A stretch of DNA of 64,000 bases, taken from positions 124,001 through 188,000 of the forward strand of contig JASKOT010000005.1 in the NCBI GenBank assembly GCA_032158125.1, in the 5' to 3' direction. The stretch comes from Papiliotrema nemorosa (Eukaryota > Basidiomycota > Tremellomycetes > Tremellales > Rhynchogastremaceae). The notes under the pieces are model-generated. The model saw only the letters and a list, made by a program, of their open reading frames with translations. It was not told where the DNA came from and ran no database searches. Below are positions 22,761 through 33,461 of this stretch, in pieces. Within the stretch, counting starts at the first letter, position 1; each line of letters begins with the position of its first letter. A program made the translations under genes and the position numbers.

Positions 22761-24740
22761 ATGAGTGGAAGATTCTCGAGCCTTGAGAAAGAGCAAGAAG
22801 AAACGTTCGACAGCAGCCACAATACCACGAGCCGTGGCGGATGGGATCGACGTCCCGCCTTCACCCGCCATGCCTCTTCTTCAACCTCCATCACCTCTAC
22901 GACCTCTAATACTCCCCTCCTTCCACAACTTCACTCTCATCCCAATGTCCAACTTCTCAATGCTTTAGCATCGACTTCCACCCCGTCTGGAAATGGAACT
23001 GGGCGGTGCAATAAACAATTTGTCGAATATGATATGGTAGATCTGGAAAAAGAACCTGGTCGCCACATTGGGTTTTCACGGGGCTCCTCCTCCACCACCA
23101 CCACCCACCCAGCACACGTTTGTCCGCACCACCACCAGCACGATACTTCTTCAACAGGCAGACTTGGGTTATCTCGCCTTCACAACTTATTGCTGGGAGC
23201 TCGATATCGGGCACGCCGTTTTGGAAGACGTCGAACTCATTTTGGAAGGGTCAGCCAAAGGAGACGGAGCTTCGCGGCTGAGCTTGAAGGTCGCAGCGAT
23301 CGAGATTGGGATTGTGAATGTGACTGTGGATCGCTAGACGAAAAACTCAGCAACCTTGGATCGTCACATGCCCGCATAGCTGGAACACATGGTCGACCTC
23401 CTTCATTCTGCGCTCGTGGAACTTTGGTGATGATCGGCTCCTTGGTCACTTTCGTCCTTATCCTCTACGCTTGGAACGTCGAGGTCCTTTGGGGTGGTGA
23501 GATGATGCGAAGTGGACATGGGGGTCTTTCCATGGATCGAGAGTCCCACCGGACCAGTGAGTAGATAGTCCTACAAGGGAACTTAAAGCTGACTCCCAGG
23601 CGGGAAGGTCATGCAACATATGGTGCATAGCCATAATGACGAGATGCAGGGTGTCAATGCTCTCGTGAGTTGGCGCCTGTTGACCGTTGAGTCAATTTAA
23701 GAGGGAGCTGACAAAGCAGACTTGGGCATTGAGCTTAGGCGTCGGATCTATCGAGGTTGATACGTGGCTTAGTCCTGCTTCTCCGCCATCCTCCAGATCC
23801 TCAGCAGTATCATCCATGATCAGTCGAGCCTTCAAATCACGATCGCCTTCATCCATCGCTTTAGGTCTTTTCAACTCGGAGGACACCTTGGTAGCAACAG
23901 ATCTGGGGAAACGGGTGCATGTTGTGCAGTCTGAAGATCTGGAGAAGCGCGAACCGACACCGGATCCGGGTATGGTCCTCTTGACTGGACATAAAGTCAA
24001 AGATCTCACCAAGCACACACTACAAGGACTCTATCTCGACCCGCTCCTCTCTCGATTGGAGGAGAACAACAAGGATAGGCGAGTCGGTGACAAGATTGTT
24101 GGGTTGTATGAAGATGACCCGGAGGCGGAGACACAACTGGTCATCGATATGGTGCGTCCTTGCCTCGCCCTTTGTTTCGGCGTCATCTCATGAGCAGAAA
24201 AGCGACGGTGACATGACCTGGCCGTACCTGATGGCTGCTCTCAAACCTCTACTGGACAAGGGGTACCTCTCGACGTTCGATTCCACCTCGCAGACATGGA
24301 ACAAATCAGCCATAATGGTCATTGGAACCGGAAATACGCCCATACATAGGGTATATCACCAAAACCCCCGCATCATCTTCTACGATGCGCCCCTCAAAAC
24401 ACTCTCCAAAAGAGTCAAGATTCCCGCATCGGACGCCGGACCAGCAACGACGTTTGATTGGGATAACACCATTTCCCCTATGGCCAGCTCAAAATTCCCC
24501 GTGATATACCACGTCGCTCTCGCTATGCCACCTTGGAACCCTATCGCTACGAAACTCAAAGTCTACACACAAGAGGCGGCCAAGAGAGGGATAGCTAGTA
24601 GGTGGTGGGGATCCACCAGGAAACCTGGATGGGCGAGAAGAAGGATGTGGGAAGTGCAGAAACAAGGAGGTGTAGATTGGACTAATGCGGACGATCTGGC
24701 AGATGCTGTCAAATGGGTAGAAGAGTGGGACTCGAGGTAA
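22761..24740 (+). CDS. AIM6-like membrane-anchored phosphodiesterase
   Basis: Homologue of yeast Aim6, a PLC-like phosphodiesterase fold protein of uncertain substrate. Four exons join in phase (introns near 23561-23600, 23665-23719, 24151-24197). The first about 220 residues are Ser/His-rich and likely cytosolic. One membrane segment follows (LVMIGSLVTFVLILYAWNVE near residue 225), so the catalytic part should face the lumen or outside. The catalytic N terminus is seen in VHSHNDEMQGVNAL joined to TWALSLGVGSIEVDTWL, with the His, Asn-Asp and Glu-x-Asp metal/catalytic positions. Later blocks are FDWDNTISPM and a final segment with WWGSTRKPGWARRRMWEVQ. ATG context is good (GCCGCCATG). The N-terminal extension is much longer than in yeast Aim6. 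Confidence 0.82.
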
Positions 24741-25636
24741 AAAGTCATGGATACTGGTCGTTTTGGTGGAGACTCGGTTGTATTTTACTATCATTGTCAT
24801 GTGTAGAACCGCATAGATCTGTAGACTAGTAGACGACTTTTTACGAATGAACGGATGACCTTGAACCGACTGCTCATGCAGTCTTAGCAGTGGGGCAAAA
24901 GCCAGGCTCATCTGATATGTGAGTCATTCCATCAACAGCTCGCTACACCCTTGTCTGTGGAACTGATTGGCTTGTAGCCTTCGCCTCTGCGACGTTCAAT
25001 CAGTCTGCGGACCCTTCTGTAGCTTTCGAGAATTAACTCTACTAAGAAAAAGGAAATTTGCACCTCGGATAGACTCTCAGAGGCTCTGCTGCTCTGCTCG
25101 CGTGATCCGGTCTGCATTTTCGTCTGACAATATGTTGGTGAGTAACCGCTGGAATCAGGTCCCCAGGCTTATCTGTGCCAAGTGTAAACAAACAACCCAC
25201 CCTGCTGTTATTTGCCACCCACTGCCCCTTGGCTGCCCCCGACGTCATTTCCCCCTTTATTCCCGCGGGAGACGGATCGAAAAATCCAGTTCGAGAGAAG
25301 CGATCGACAGCGAGCTCACGGCCAGCCCATGCATGGAGAGATGTGTCAGGCAGCTGTAGAAGGATGGATGGTCAAGCTAGCCGGCTCCCTGTCGCCGTCG
25401 CGTCTAGAAAGGGGTCATCGCGTGGAAGAGCCAAGCGAAGACGGACAACGGGGATCCGGGGGCCTCGGGGATGAAATTACTTTGTTCAACCTACGCATCT
25501 CTTTCGGTCAACATCCTCGCGACATCCTTGTGACACTACTCTCCTTTGATTTCAACATACGGTCGCTTGCATCGGGGGTCGATCAACAATAACATACAGC
25601 GTTCATTTTTCACTCTGATCCATCCATCTTTACACC
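24741..25636. promoter_or_regulatory. long intergenic region
   Basis: About 0.9 kb with no supported gene. Several overlapping short frames on both strands near 24970-25590 have no consistent splice structure. It should include the promoter of the gene at 25637. Confidence 0.45.
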
Positions 25637-27145
25637 ATGTCGACAGTAGAGGAGATTCCAGCGCTCAGCTATATTCTCGAGCCATTGCGTGAGTGATGAC
25701 AGTCGTGTGACTTGGGGCATCCGAGCTGACCATGTTCTCCTCTCTATTTATCGCGATCAATATTGTCTTATCACCTCCAATACAAACTCCTCCTCGCATT
25801 GGTCTACATCTATGATCACCTCGCCCATCATCGGATGACCCCCTACACCCCCTCCGATCACCTTGACATCCGCACTCAAACACATCCTTCAACACCCAGT
25901 CGTCGCATCGCTCCTCACGGCAGGATGTCTCATCAACCGCCGACGGCCAGCCGACATTGTCCTCGCCAACAATCTGGCAGACTCGTCCCCTGAACGAGCC
26001 GTAGATGGGCGATGGAAGGAGATGCGGTTCTTGATCTGGACAGTCAAGGTCCCGGACAATGCGAGGTTCAGGGGTTCATTGACAAGTCGGTTCTTGGCCA
26101 TGTTCCCTTTCCTCATGGAGGTGTGGTATTGGCTCTTGACGTGAGTTTGAGTTTGTCCTGCACTATTGTCGTTTTCTGTCCGTGTGAGAGATGGCTACTG
26201 CGCAACCTGCGCAAGACTGCGCAGAACATCCTTTCGAGATGGCTCGTGCTGATGACAGATACTGGGTGTACCAAATCGCGCGAGCTTGCCAAGCTTTGAC
26301 AATGGGTGATACCACTCGAGAAATCTCCGAGAGACATGCCCGGCAGATTGTATCCCTCGAAAGGTTCCTGCACATCGACATTGAATTGCCCTTGCAACAC
26401 TTTGTGATTCGTCACGAATGGCTCCTCATCTTCTTCAACAAGTGAGCTCTAGGCTGGCGGCAGCGGCGCCCTGACTAACGTCGCAGGACCTATGCTATGG
26501 TACACATCCCTGCTACCATTGCATTCATGGGCTACTCGTACCGATACTTCCAACCTCAAATCTTCCAATCCACTCGACGAACTTTGGTCGTGTGCAACTG
26601 TCTCGCCTTTATCATCTTCTCCTCGTGGCCTTGTATGCCTCCTCGATTGCTGCCTTTCCGAGAGTTTGGATACATTGACACTTTGCACACTGGAAAGGCC
26701 GCTTCCATCTGGACCACCAACAAGGTGAGCGCTCCCCCAACCAAGCTGATTATCGCTGACAAGTCAGTTCCAGAACCAGCTCGCTGCCTTTCCATCCCTT
26801 CATTTCGGTTATTCATTCGTGATTGGTCTCTCCCTCTTTGTCTACTCTCCCCACAAACTCATGCGAATGATCTCGCTTGGGTACCCGCTCCTCATCTTGT
26901 TGGTCATCATGGCAACCGCCAACCACTACATCATCGATGCCATTGGAGGTTTCTTTGTCACCATTGTAGCATACAAGATCAACCGGATGATGCTCAATCT
27001 TCGAGCGTTGGAAGAATGGGGATTCTGGATCACTCGAACCGAGAAACCAATGGATAAGGCGCAGTTCCAAGCTGCCATCTACAAGGATGCGGGGGTGACT
27101 GCCAGTCATCAAGACATGTCCCAACGACCCTTGATGAGTGACTAG
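25637..27145 (+). CDS. PAP2-type integral membrane phosphatase/phosphotransferase
   Basis: Multi-pass membrane protein of the PAP2 superfamily (PAP2_3-like, related to inositolphosphorylceramide synthase). The C2 motif is in LAAFPSLHFGYSF and the C3 motif in ANHYIIDAIGGFF, giving the catalytic His residues and Asp. Other hydrophobic segments are WLLIFFNK, VHIPATIAFMGYSYRYF and LISLGYPLLILLVIMA-like stretches. It starts MSTVEEIPALSYILEPL. Later exons (25900-26140, 26262-26441, about 26488-26725, about 26767-27145) join in phase. The first intron is odd: the only in-phase acceptor is at 25899, giving 211 nt with an AG-free stretch, while the sequence just before it (ALKHILQHPVVASLL) looks coding. 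The N terminus is therefore uncertain. The substrate could be a lipid phosphate or inositol phospholipid. Confidence 0.82.
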
Positions 27146-28391
27146 GCGGAGACCGAAGCGGGAATCAGAGTCGTACACGAGATAGCGATGTAGTCGATGA
27201 TGATGCGATGCAGTATGATTGTGGGCTAGAGCAGACCCTCGGAGGGGCGAATGGGCGCTCCCTGATTTTATGATTTGTCTTGGCGATCTTCCCCCACCTT
27301 AGGAAGGTTTTCACCCATGGGCATCACTCGGCTGCATGAGGACTCAGAAGCTCCGTCCGTAAAAGGTGATCTCGGTGGCTTGATTGCTCGATCGGTGACT
27401 CACCCCGGAAGGCGAGGCCGATCGCAGGTTCCCCCCCTCTTTGCAGCCAGGCTACCCACGGAAGAGACATAGATTTCGATCGATCTCGACCTTGAGCTGG
27501 AGCTCAAGCCACCAGAAATTGGATCTTCCAGGGTCGATGCCTCTTCCACCCAAAGGACGTTGAATGAAGGGAACAGGGGCAGAAAAGGGTGCAGTGGCGA
27601 CTCGTCTGGCCTTTCTCAGCTGATCGCACTCTACACGGGACACAAGGTGTTCCAGGGGGTCCTTTGCTTCCGGCCAGGGATCCAGCCACCGACATTGCTC
27701 ATTGGTGGGTCTGCCTGGCACAGGAGAGGGTAGGGTGGGGGAAAGGATGGTACAGGAAGAAGAGTTGATCAATCAATCCATTCCATCAATCGTTCAATCA
27801 CCGCACAGTTACCATCATTGATCCGATCATTCCATCATACAGACGAGATAAGAGGCAGCAGATCGGCGAAGAGTCAGACGTGGTTCTCCATCAACGTCCT
27901 TTGGAACAGGTAGTAGGTTCATGGAGGTGGCTAGAAGAGCAGAATGGCGAGCACGGTCGAGGGGTATATAGGTTTCCAGGTCGGAGGGGAAACCCCATCA
28001 GCGAGACCCACTTTCCTGATACCATAGAACCAGATCCGTCTCCGGATACTTGACGCCTCCCCCTACAACTTTACAACTTTCAACAGAGGTAGCTTTCGCG
28101 GTCATCATCTGTACCTCTGCACCATCTGTACCTGTGCAATCTTCCGAAAGAGCTCTTACAGACTCGCTGTGGTCTGATCCTAGCATAATCAGCGCCTGTC
28201 AAACGCAGATCGTCTCTTCCCCGAAAACACATATCAGGTGCCCACATACAACGTGAGCAATGTGAATCTGCCTCGTGTCGACATGTAATGTGCCGCACTG
28301 ACCTCCCATAGTCGGAGCCAGCAACCTGGTAACTCACCTTTGTTCGAGCTTGTTCACTTCATCCGCGCTTCTTCCCTCTGTCTCAGTCGCA
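27146..28391. promoter_or_regulatory. long intergenic region
   Basis: About 1.25 kb without a supported gene, the longest gap in the window. It contains short ATCAAT/TTCAATC repeats near 27765-27840, a GGTATATAGG TATA-like site near 27964, and scattered short frames. It is likely an extended promoter of the zinc-finger gene that follows. Confidence 0.45.
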
Positions 28392-30201
28392 ATGTCAAGC
28401 GGATCAGCTATAGTGGACCCTGTCTCTACCAACGGTCAGCCAACATCGTCCGCAAAGACGTCTTTCTCACCCAAAATGGCTCTCCCTCCGCCACCTTTTA
28501 CTCGAGAACCGCTCGAATTTGAGCTCCTCACCAAAGTCCACCGACCTCCTCTCGACGCCATGCCTACTCCACCAGTCCAGTCGTCATTCATGGGAACGAC
28601 TGACCCTTATACACCATACGCACCATATGTCCTCGCTACCACGTTACCAATCGCGTCATCTTCTCGAGTCGATCCATACCCACCTTACAACAACTTACCC
28701 GCTATGAGTGGCGGTATGTCGTTTGTCATGCCGCATCAGCTCAATATGCCCATACTGGGCAACCCTCAACCTTCATGGAGTCATCAACATGGAACTTACG
28801 CAGCCCCAACGATATACCCATACGAGGCGTATCGCCCGCAGTTCCTACCGACTCCAGGATCAAAGTCGAGTCAAGAAGAAGACGCTTTTCAGTCTGGATA
28901 TACCCCTGATGAGTACGACAATCAACAGCAATATACCCAGGCATCTCTCCAATCTTCATCTTCGAGCTACTCGACATCTAATCCATCTCCTCCCAATCCA
29001 TCTTCATCGCCTCAACCTGGTGCAAGCACCTCGACCGAGGAGGATGAAGCACTTCGATGGATCCGTTCACCCACTGCCACCTCTGACATCCCCATACCCC
29101 TTTCCGCTCTATCTCCGGGTCCATTCCCAACGCCCCGACTCCCACCCCCTCCTCCTGTTCTCCGGCCGACAAGTTTTCACGAGCTCCCATTATCTACTCA
29201 GCTCGATCTACTGCCCATTCAGCCCGGTACGAGGTCTCCTCCGGCGAAGACTACCCCTCCGACAGTCATCGGTTGGGTTCGACCGGAAGATCGACCCATC
29301 CCGCTCAAAGTCGACACCTCTCTCTTCCCCTCTACCAACGACTACCTCCTACCTCCTGCTGTCCCAAGCTCGTCATCCATGACCTTCAACCTGGTCCCGT
29401 ATTCCAGCTCATCCGAGTGGGTTCTGGGACCAAGTCAAGGTATCGAGCCGTTATCCGCCACAACCATCTCTTTCGACGCTCTTCCTTCTGCATCCACCAT
29501 GTCCTTCGACTTGTCACTCGCATCTAGTCCACGCCATGATGAAAATATGGTGGAGGCGGTAGATGTGGGTGTCACTGCTACTTTCGGTGCAGGAGACAGG
29601 ACGACAAGGGGCGGATTTGTTCGTCAGTTGAGTCGAGCAGGAGGAAAGAGGAAGAGGGGGTACCGAGGAGATGGAACGACGGGGGTCAAGATTGAGGCAA
29701 CGGCTACCAAGGTGGTAAGTCTGAGTGGTATACTGTGCAATGAGAAGTCCAATGGCTGATATGCAGCGGCGGGTGTCAGCCGCCAAGCCGAAAGAGACCT
29801 CGGCATGCCCAATGTGCGCCGAGGTCTTTACACGTCGCAGCGACATGGAGGTGAGCCACTGTACAAACTTCTTTTCTGTCACTGAGCTGATCAACAGCGA
29901 CATTACAGGGTCCACAGTGAGTTTAGATACCGTGTAATTCGAGATTGGTCTTACTTGTTAGCCGGCGAGAAGCCATTCGAGTGTGAGCACTGCCACACGA
30001 GCTTCGTAAGCTACTTCTTCCGGGTGCAACAAGTCACACAGCTGACGCATCAGAGCCGCAAGGACAAGCTCAAGCTGCACCGCAGCTCATGTCGCCTCAA
30101 TGCGACTGCGACGAGGGGGCCAGGTGAGTTGATGAACCTGTGTGGACTTCGATGCTGATATGAGAGGCCGAGGGAAAAGACGGGCGAGCGGAGGGAGGTG
30201 A
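28392..30201 (+). CDS. C2H2 zinc-finger transcription factor
   Basis: Probable DNA-binding regulator. The first exon (28392 to about 29715) encodes about 440 residues rich in Pro, Ser and Tyr, with a basic GGKRKRGYRG near its end. Four short exons then build two zinc fingers: CPMCAEVFTRRSDME, then RHYRVH from a 19-nt exon at 29898-29916, then TGEKPFECEHCHTSF (29962-30005), then SRKDKLKLHRSSC. Finger 1 is C2H2 with the canonical TGEKPF linker; finger 2 ends HRSSC, so it is C2HC. The end depends on splicing: with an intron from about 30123 to 30166 it ends GPGRGKRRASGGR (stop 30199-30201); without it a stop comes at 30158. The spliced form adds an AT-hook-like GRGKRR. The target is unknown. Confidence 0.87.
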
Positions 30202-30568
30202 ATGAAAGGCGGAGAGAAGGAGTCGAGGTTTGTGAGATCCATCAATGTCAACGCATCTTCAGTAGCATCGTCCCTCATATCATAAAATGTAGAATGTAGA
30301 TTGTCTGTAGCCATCCATGTGATCTCGTCATTGGTTGCACTCTGTTCACTTGCACCGTCTTCTCTGGGATGAAAGAAACCGGGAGAATCGAACTTGAACA
30401 GCCGCCCATTGCTGTTACTACCTATGTTCAGACTGATGCTAAGTCAGACTTGATCAATGAGTCGATAAAGTATGCATCAATATGCATCAGTACAACTGAG
30501 TCCCCTCCGCCCATGTCTCTACCGTAGACGACTGCCATGCGCAATCGAGAAGTTCGAGAGCCGGGATG
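30202..30568. other. convergent 3' spacer
   Basis: Between two genes ending towards each other; no supported coding frame. Confidence 0.5.
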
Positions 30569-31309
30569 CTACCTCAACCCAGACCCTTCCCAATCTTTGG
30601 CCAGACTCCTCAACTCCTCATCCAGTAGTCCACCCAGCGTCACTCCCTCCTTCCTGAAATGCACCCAAGTCTCATCGGGCGAATAACCAAATCTGGCAGG
30701 ACCGGAGAAAGGGGAAGATATCCAGATTTGTTGGTTCGGCGGTTGTTTGTTGATCACGTAGGTTCCGGCGTGAGTTGTGAGTGTCATCACACCAGACTAT
30801 ACTCAGCCATCGTCCTTCGTATCCATGTATCTGACGCAATGTGTTTTGGTCTGGGTGGAAGAGGGAGATTTTGGCTCGAGATTGACGGGGTGATGGAGAT
30901 GGAGAAGTCCACGTACAGCATACTCTACTTCTGCTCCAGAGAGGTAATCTTCACAGAAGATCTCCAGATTCTCATGTAATATATCCATATCCCTATCCGA
31001 GACCGACTCATACTCCGCGGTGCTCAACTCTCTGTCTCGTCAGCTCGTGCGTCCTCACGCATGAACTGAGCTAGAGTACAACAAAGAAGGAGCAAGAACA
31101 TACTTGAGTGGCTGGACCGAGTCTCCTCCCGGAGGGACTTGTAGTGCTCGGAAGGAAGAGGAGAATGATCGTGTTGGTGTGTAGGTGAGGAGAGAAGGGG
31201 CAATTTTGGAGATGGAGGTGACGGGTCGGACTGTCGAGAGTGAGACCCGTGAAGATCGACTCGCTCGTGAGGCGGTCGAGCATATGCAGCGTGCTATCCT
31301 TGGTGACAT
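30569..31309 (-). CDS. YFH1: frataxin, mitochondrial
   Basis: Mitochondrial matrix iron-binding protein that stimulates the Nfs1-Isu1 Fe-S cluster assembly complex. Three exons join in phase (31104-31309, 30917-31031, 30569-30796), about 180 residues. The N terminus [20 protein letters not shown] is Arg/Ser-rich with [11 protein letters not shown], a typical presequence. The acidic first helix reads [20 protein letters not shown]. The strand EVEYASGVMTL has the usual acidic surface, and the signature [18 protein letters not shown] plus [13 protein letters not shown] identifies the family. The C-terminal helix is [12 protein letters not shown]. Nothing unusual. Confidence 0.95.
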
Positions 31310-31718
31310 CTTGACGGTCTTTGACCAAGAGTTCGCAGCTGAGATAGAATGAATAGATGGTCAAACTCGAAGTCGCTATAGCCATTGGGATGATCTGAAA
31401 TGGTGCAATCTCGTTCAGGAACCGTCAACTTTCGAGTGTGGCAGATTGCAGATTCATCCACTCGTTTCAGAAGAGACCGCATCGAGCCAAACTCACCCGC
31501 GTAATGCCTATAGGTGGGATGACTTGAGCAATGTGAGCATTTCTAGGAAGCTGAAAGGGAAGCTCGTCAAGCCTCCTTTGACAGTCGAAATATCAGGAGC
31601 TTCTGGGTGATCCGACCGACCGTTATAACGCCGCCTGGCGCTCCTGGTCGTTCATCATTGCACCTTCATCCCTGTCTGTCAGCTCGAAGCGCTGCCTCAT
31701 AGTTCCGCTTTGCTCGCC
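31310..31718. promoter_or_regulatory. divergent promoter spacer
   Basis: Lies between frataxin and an orphan gene transcribed away from it. No clear element was named. Confidence 0.4.
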
Positions 31719-32705
31719 ATGAGTAGTGGCACAACAATCAATCCAGCTGCTCTCCACCGATATGATTTTCAACCTGGTCCCGCGCAAACCACGCCGAATG
31801 GAACGAGTGAGCAAAATCCGCTCCACGTTCTGGCTGCCGTGGCGTCTGATGGCGACAACAGCTCGAACCTCATGAGAATCCCCAGTGAGCTTCTAGATGA
31901 AGATGCACGCCGAAGAATTCCAAAGACGTTGATCTTCATGCCTTCATTGGACGAGTCGACCAAGTCACTCCTTCTCAACATCGCCATCAACAGTCTGGAC
32001 GATTACAAACCCCCCAAACCCCAGCTGAGGCGATTTGTCCATCCTCTTCTCGTGTCCCTCGCCAATTCTACTGATCACTACAGAAAAATTGGTGGAATTT
32101 TCGATGAAGAAGCTTATGCAGTAGTAAGGCAAGGCCTCCGAGGTGCGTTGAATATCGCTACGCCAATCGATTCCGTGCATAGTTGGGACACTAGAGTGTG
32201 CAAAGACACGTCGGAATGGGAAAGTTGGGTACAAAACCCTCATACCACTCGCATCACCTCCTTCTATGGTCATGATCCTAGTCGGGTATGGATTGGTATG
32301 GAACCGATACAACGATCTTCAAACATGTTCGAGTCGCCAAGATCGAATTTCGGAACGCAAAGTCACGCAACGACCTATATTTACATCCCAACGACCCACG
32401 ACAGCCAAGAGCTGGTGACTCACCTGGATGACGCTATCACCCGACTCTCGTCCATCCCAGCCTTCTCATGGGGTCCAATCAACCCCGGTCCGCTCGAGGC
32501 TCGTCTAAGCAAATTTGTGAGAGCCATGATGTTCACAGAGGCAATGTCAGTGGCGGATCGTATGCTCATGCAGGCCTCAGGGAGATTTGCAGAGAGCATC
32601 AATGCTCCACTGAGCGTCAAAGAACACTTTGAACGGACGTGGAAGAGTGTCAGGCGGATGGACGAGGCTTTTGGGAGGGTCGACTTGGAGGTGTTGGAGG
32701 ATTAA
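31719..32705 (+). CDS. intronless orphan protein A
   Basis: Not recognised. A single uninterrupted frame of 328 residues starting MSSGTTINPAALHRYDF, which is unusual in this intron-rich region. The protein looks globular, with no signal peptide, membrane segment or low complexity. Blocks that may matter are RVCKDTSEWESWVQ (about 165), SRVWIGMEPIQ (about 190), TTYIYIPTTHDSQELVTHL (about 215) and FVRAMMFTEAM (about 270). Some of these recur loosely in the next plus-strand gene at 33462. The length and even composition argue for real coding; the lack of a known family suggests a lineage-specific gene. Confidence 0.7.
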   Translation: MSSGTTINPAALHRYDFQPGPAQTTPNGTSEQNPLHVLAAVASDGDNSSNLMRIPSELLDEDARRRIPKTLIFMPSLDESTKSLLLNIAINSLDDYKPPKPQLRRFVHPLLVSLANSTDHYRKIGGIFDEEAYAVVRQGLRGALNIATPIDSVHSWDTRVCKDTSEWESWVQNPHTTRITSFYGHDPSRVWIGMEPIQRSSNMFESPRSNFGTQSHATTYIYIPTTHDSQELVTHLDDAITRLSSIPAFSWGPINPGPLEARLSKFVRAMMFTEAMSVADRMLMQASGRFAESINAPLSVKEHFERTWKSVRRMDEAFGRVDLEVLED

Positions 32706-33461
32706 TAGAGCTTGCAGCAGGCTCGAGCATTTGTGTGCGGTGCCACTGAACTGCAACGGGCTCTATGCCCAAACGCCTTGGATAGTTTCATGGAACCTAT
32801 CGAGAGGGAAGATTGACCACATGGACCGCCCGGGGTGGCGAAAACGAAGAGGATTCGACAACTATCTTCAGAAACGAAGAATCGGTAGCTGCTTTGGGAG
32901 AACTCCACAGTATGCCTTGTTGTGACCACACGCCCAGCGACTTTGCGCAGTGTACACGTACGAGTCGTTCTGATCTCCTGTTCAATGATCAGCTTTGTAC
33001 AATGGTCGCAAAACTGATAACGAGGACAGCTTCTTGCTGACCATTATATCCACTGTTGAGGCTTCATGTGGACACGCAGGAGATCGGAATCTGGAACTGT
33101 TTGAGCCCTTCGCCTGAACGACGGGTCATCATGTCCCCTTCCGCCTCGAACTGTGGCATGAGTAGGGATACGATATCCGAGAAGTAATGGAACTCCATCT
33201 CGCATGACATCCTTTCGCTAACGTGAAACGGATCTGAGTGTCCAGCAGACATCGCTACCTTTGTTTCGACATCTCCGTGTGAGACCCAGACTTGATCATT
33301 GCGAAGCTCGCCTCTTGGACATGAACCAGCTATAACAGTGATTGTTGAAAATTTCTCGCTGTCATATCCCTCACTGTCCCCGGTGCCAGCAGCTAAGGTA
33401 TACTGTACAACGCCCATACTGATCCATACATTTCTTGCCGCTTCACCATTGTCCCAAGAAG
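32706..33461. other. spacer between orphan genes
   Basis: About 750 bases; short frames on both strands, none supported. It presumably contains the promoter of orphan gene B. Confidence 0.4.

Noticed and set aside
22765..23337. Alternative frames within exon 1 of the AIM6-like gene
   Set aside because: They are open because of low complexity but do not connect in phase to the catalytic exons; the frame from 22761 does.
27452..27772. 106-codon minus-strand frame in the large intergenic region
   Set aside because: No similarity, no intron signals, composition like the surrounding spacer.
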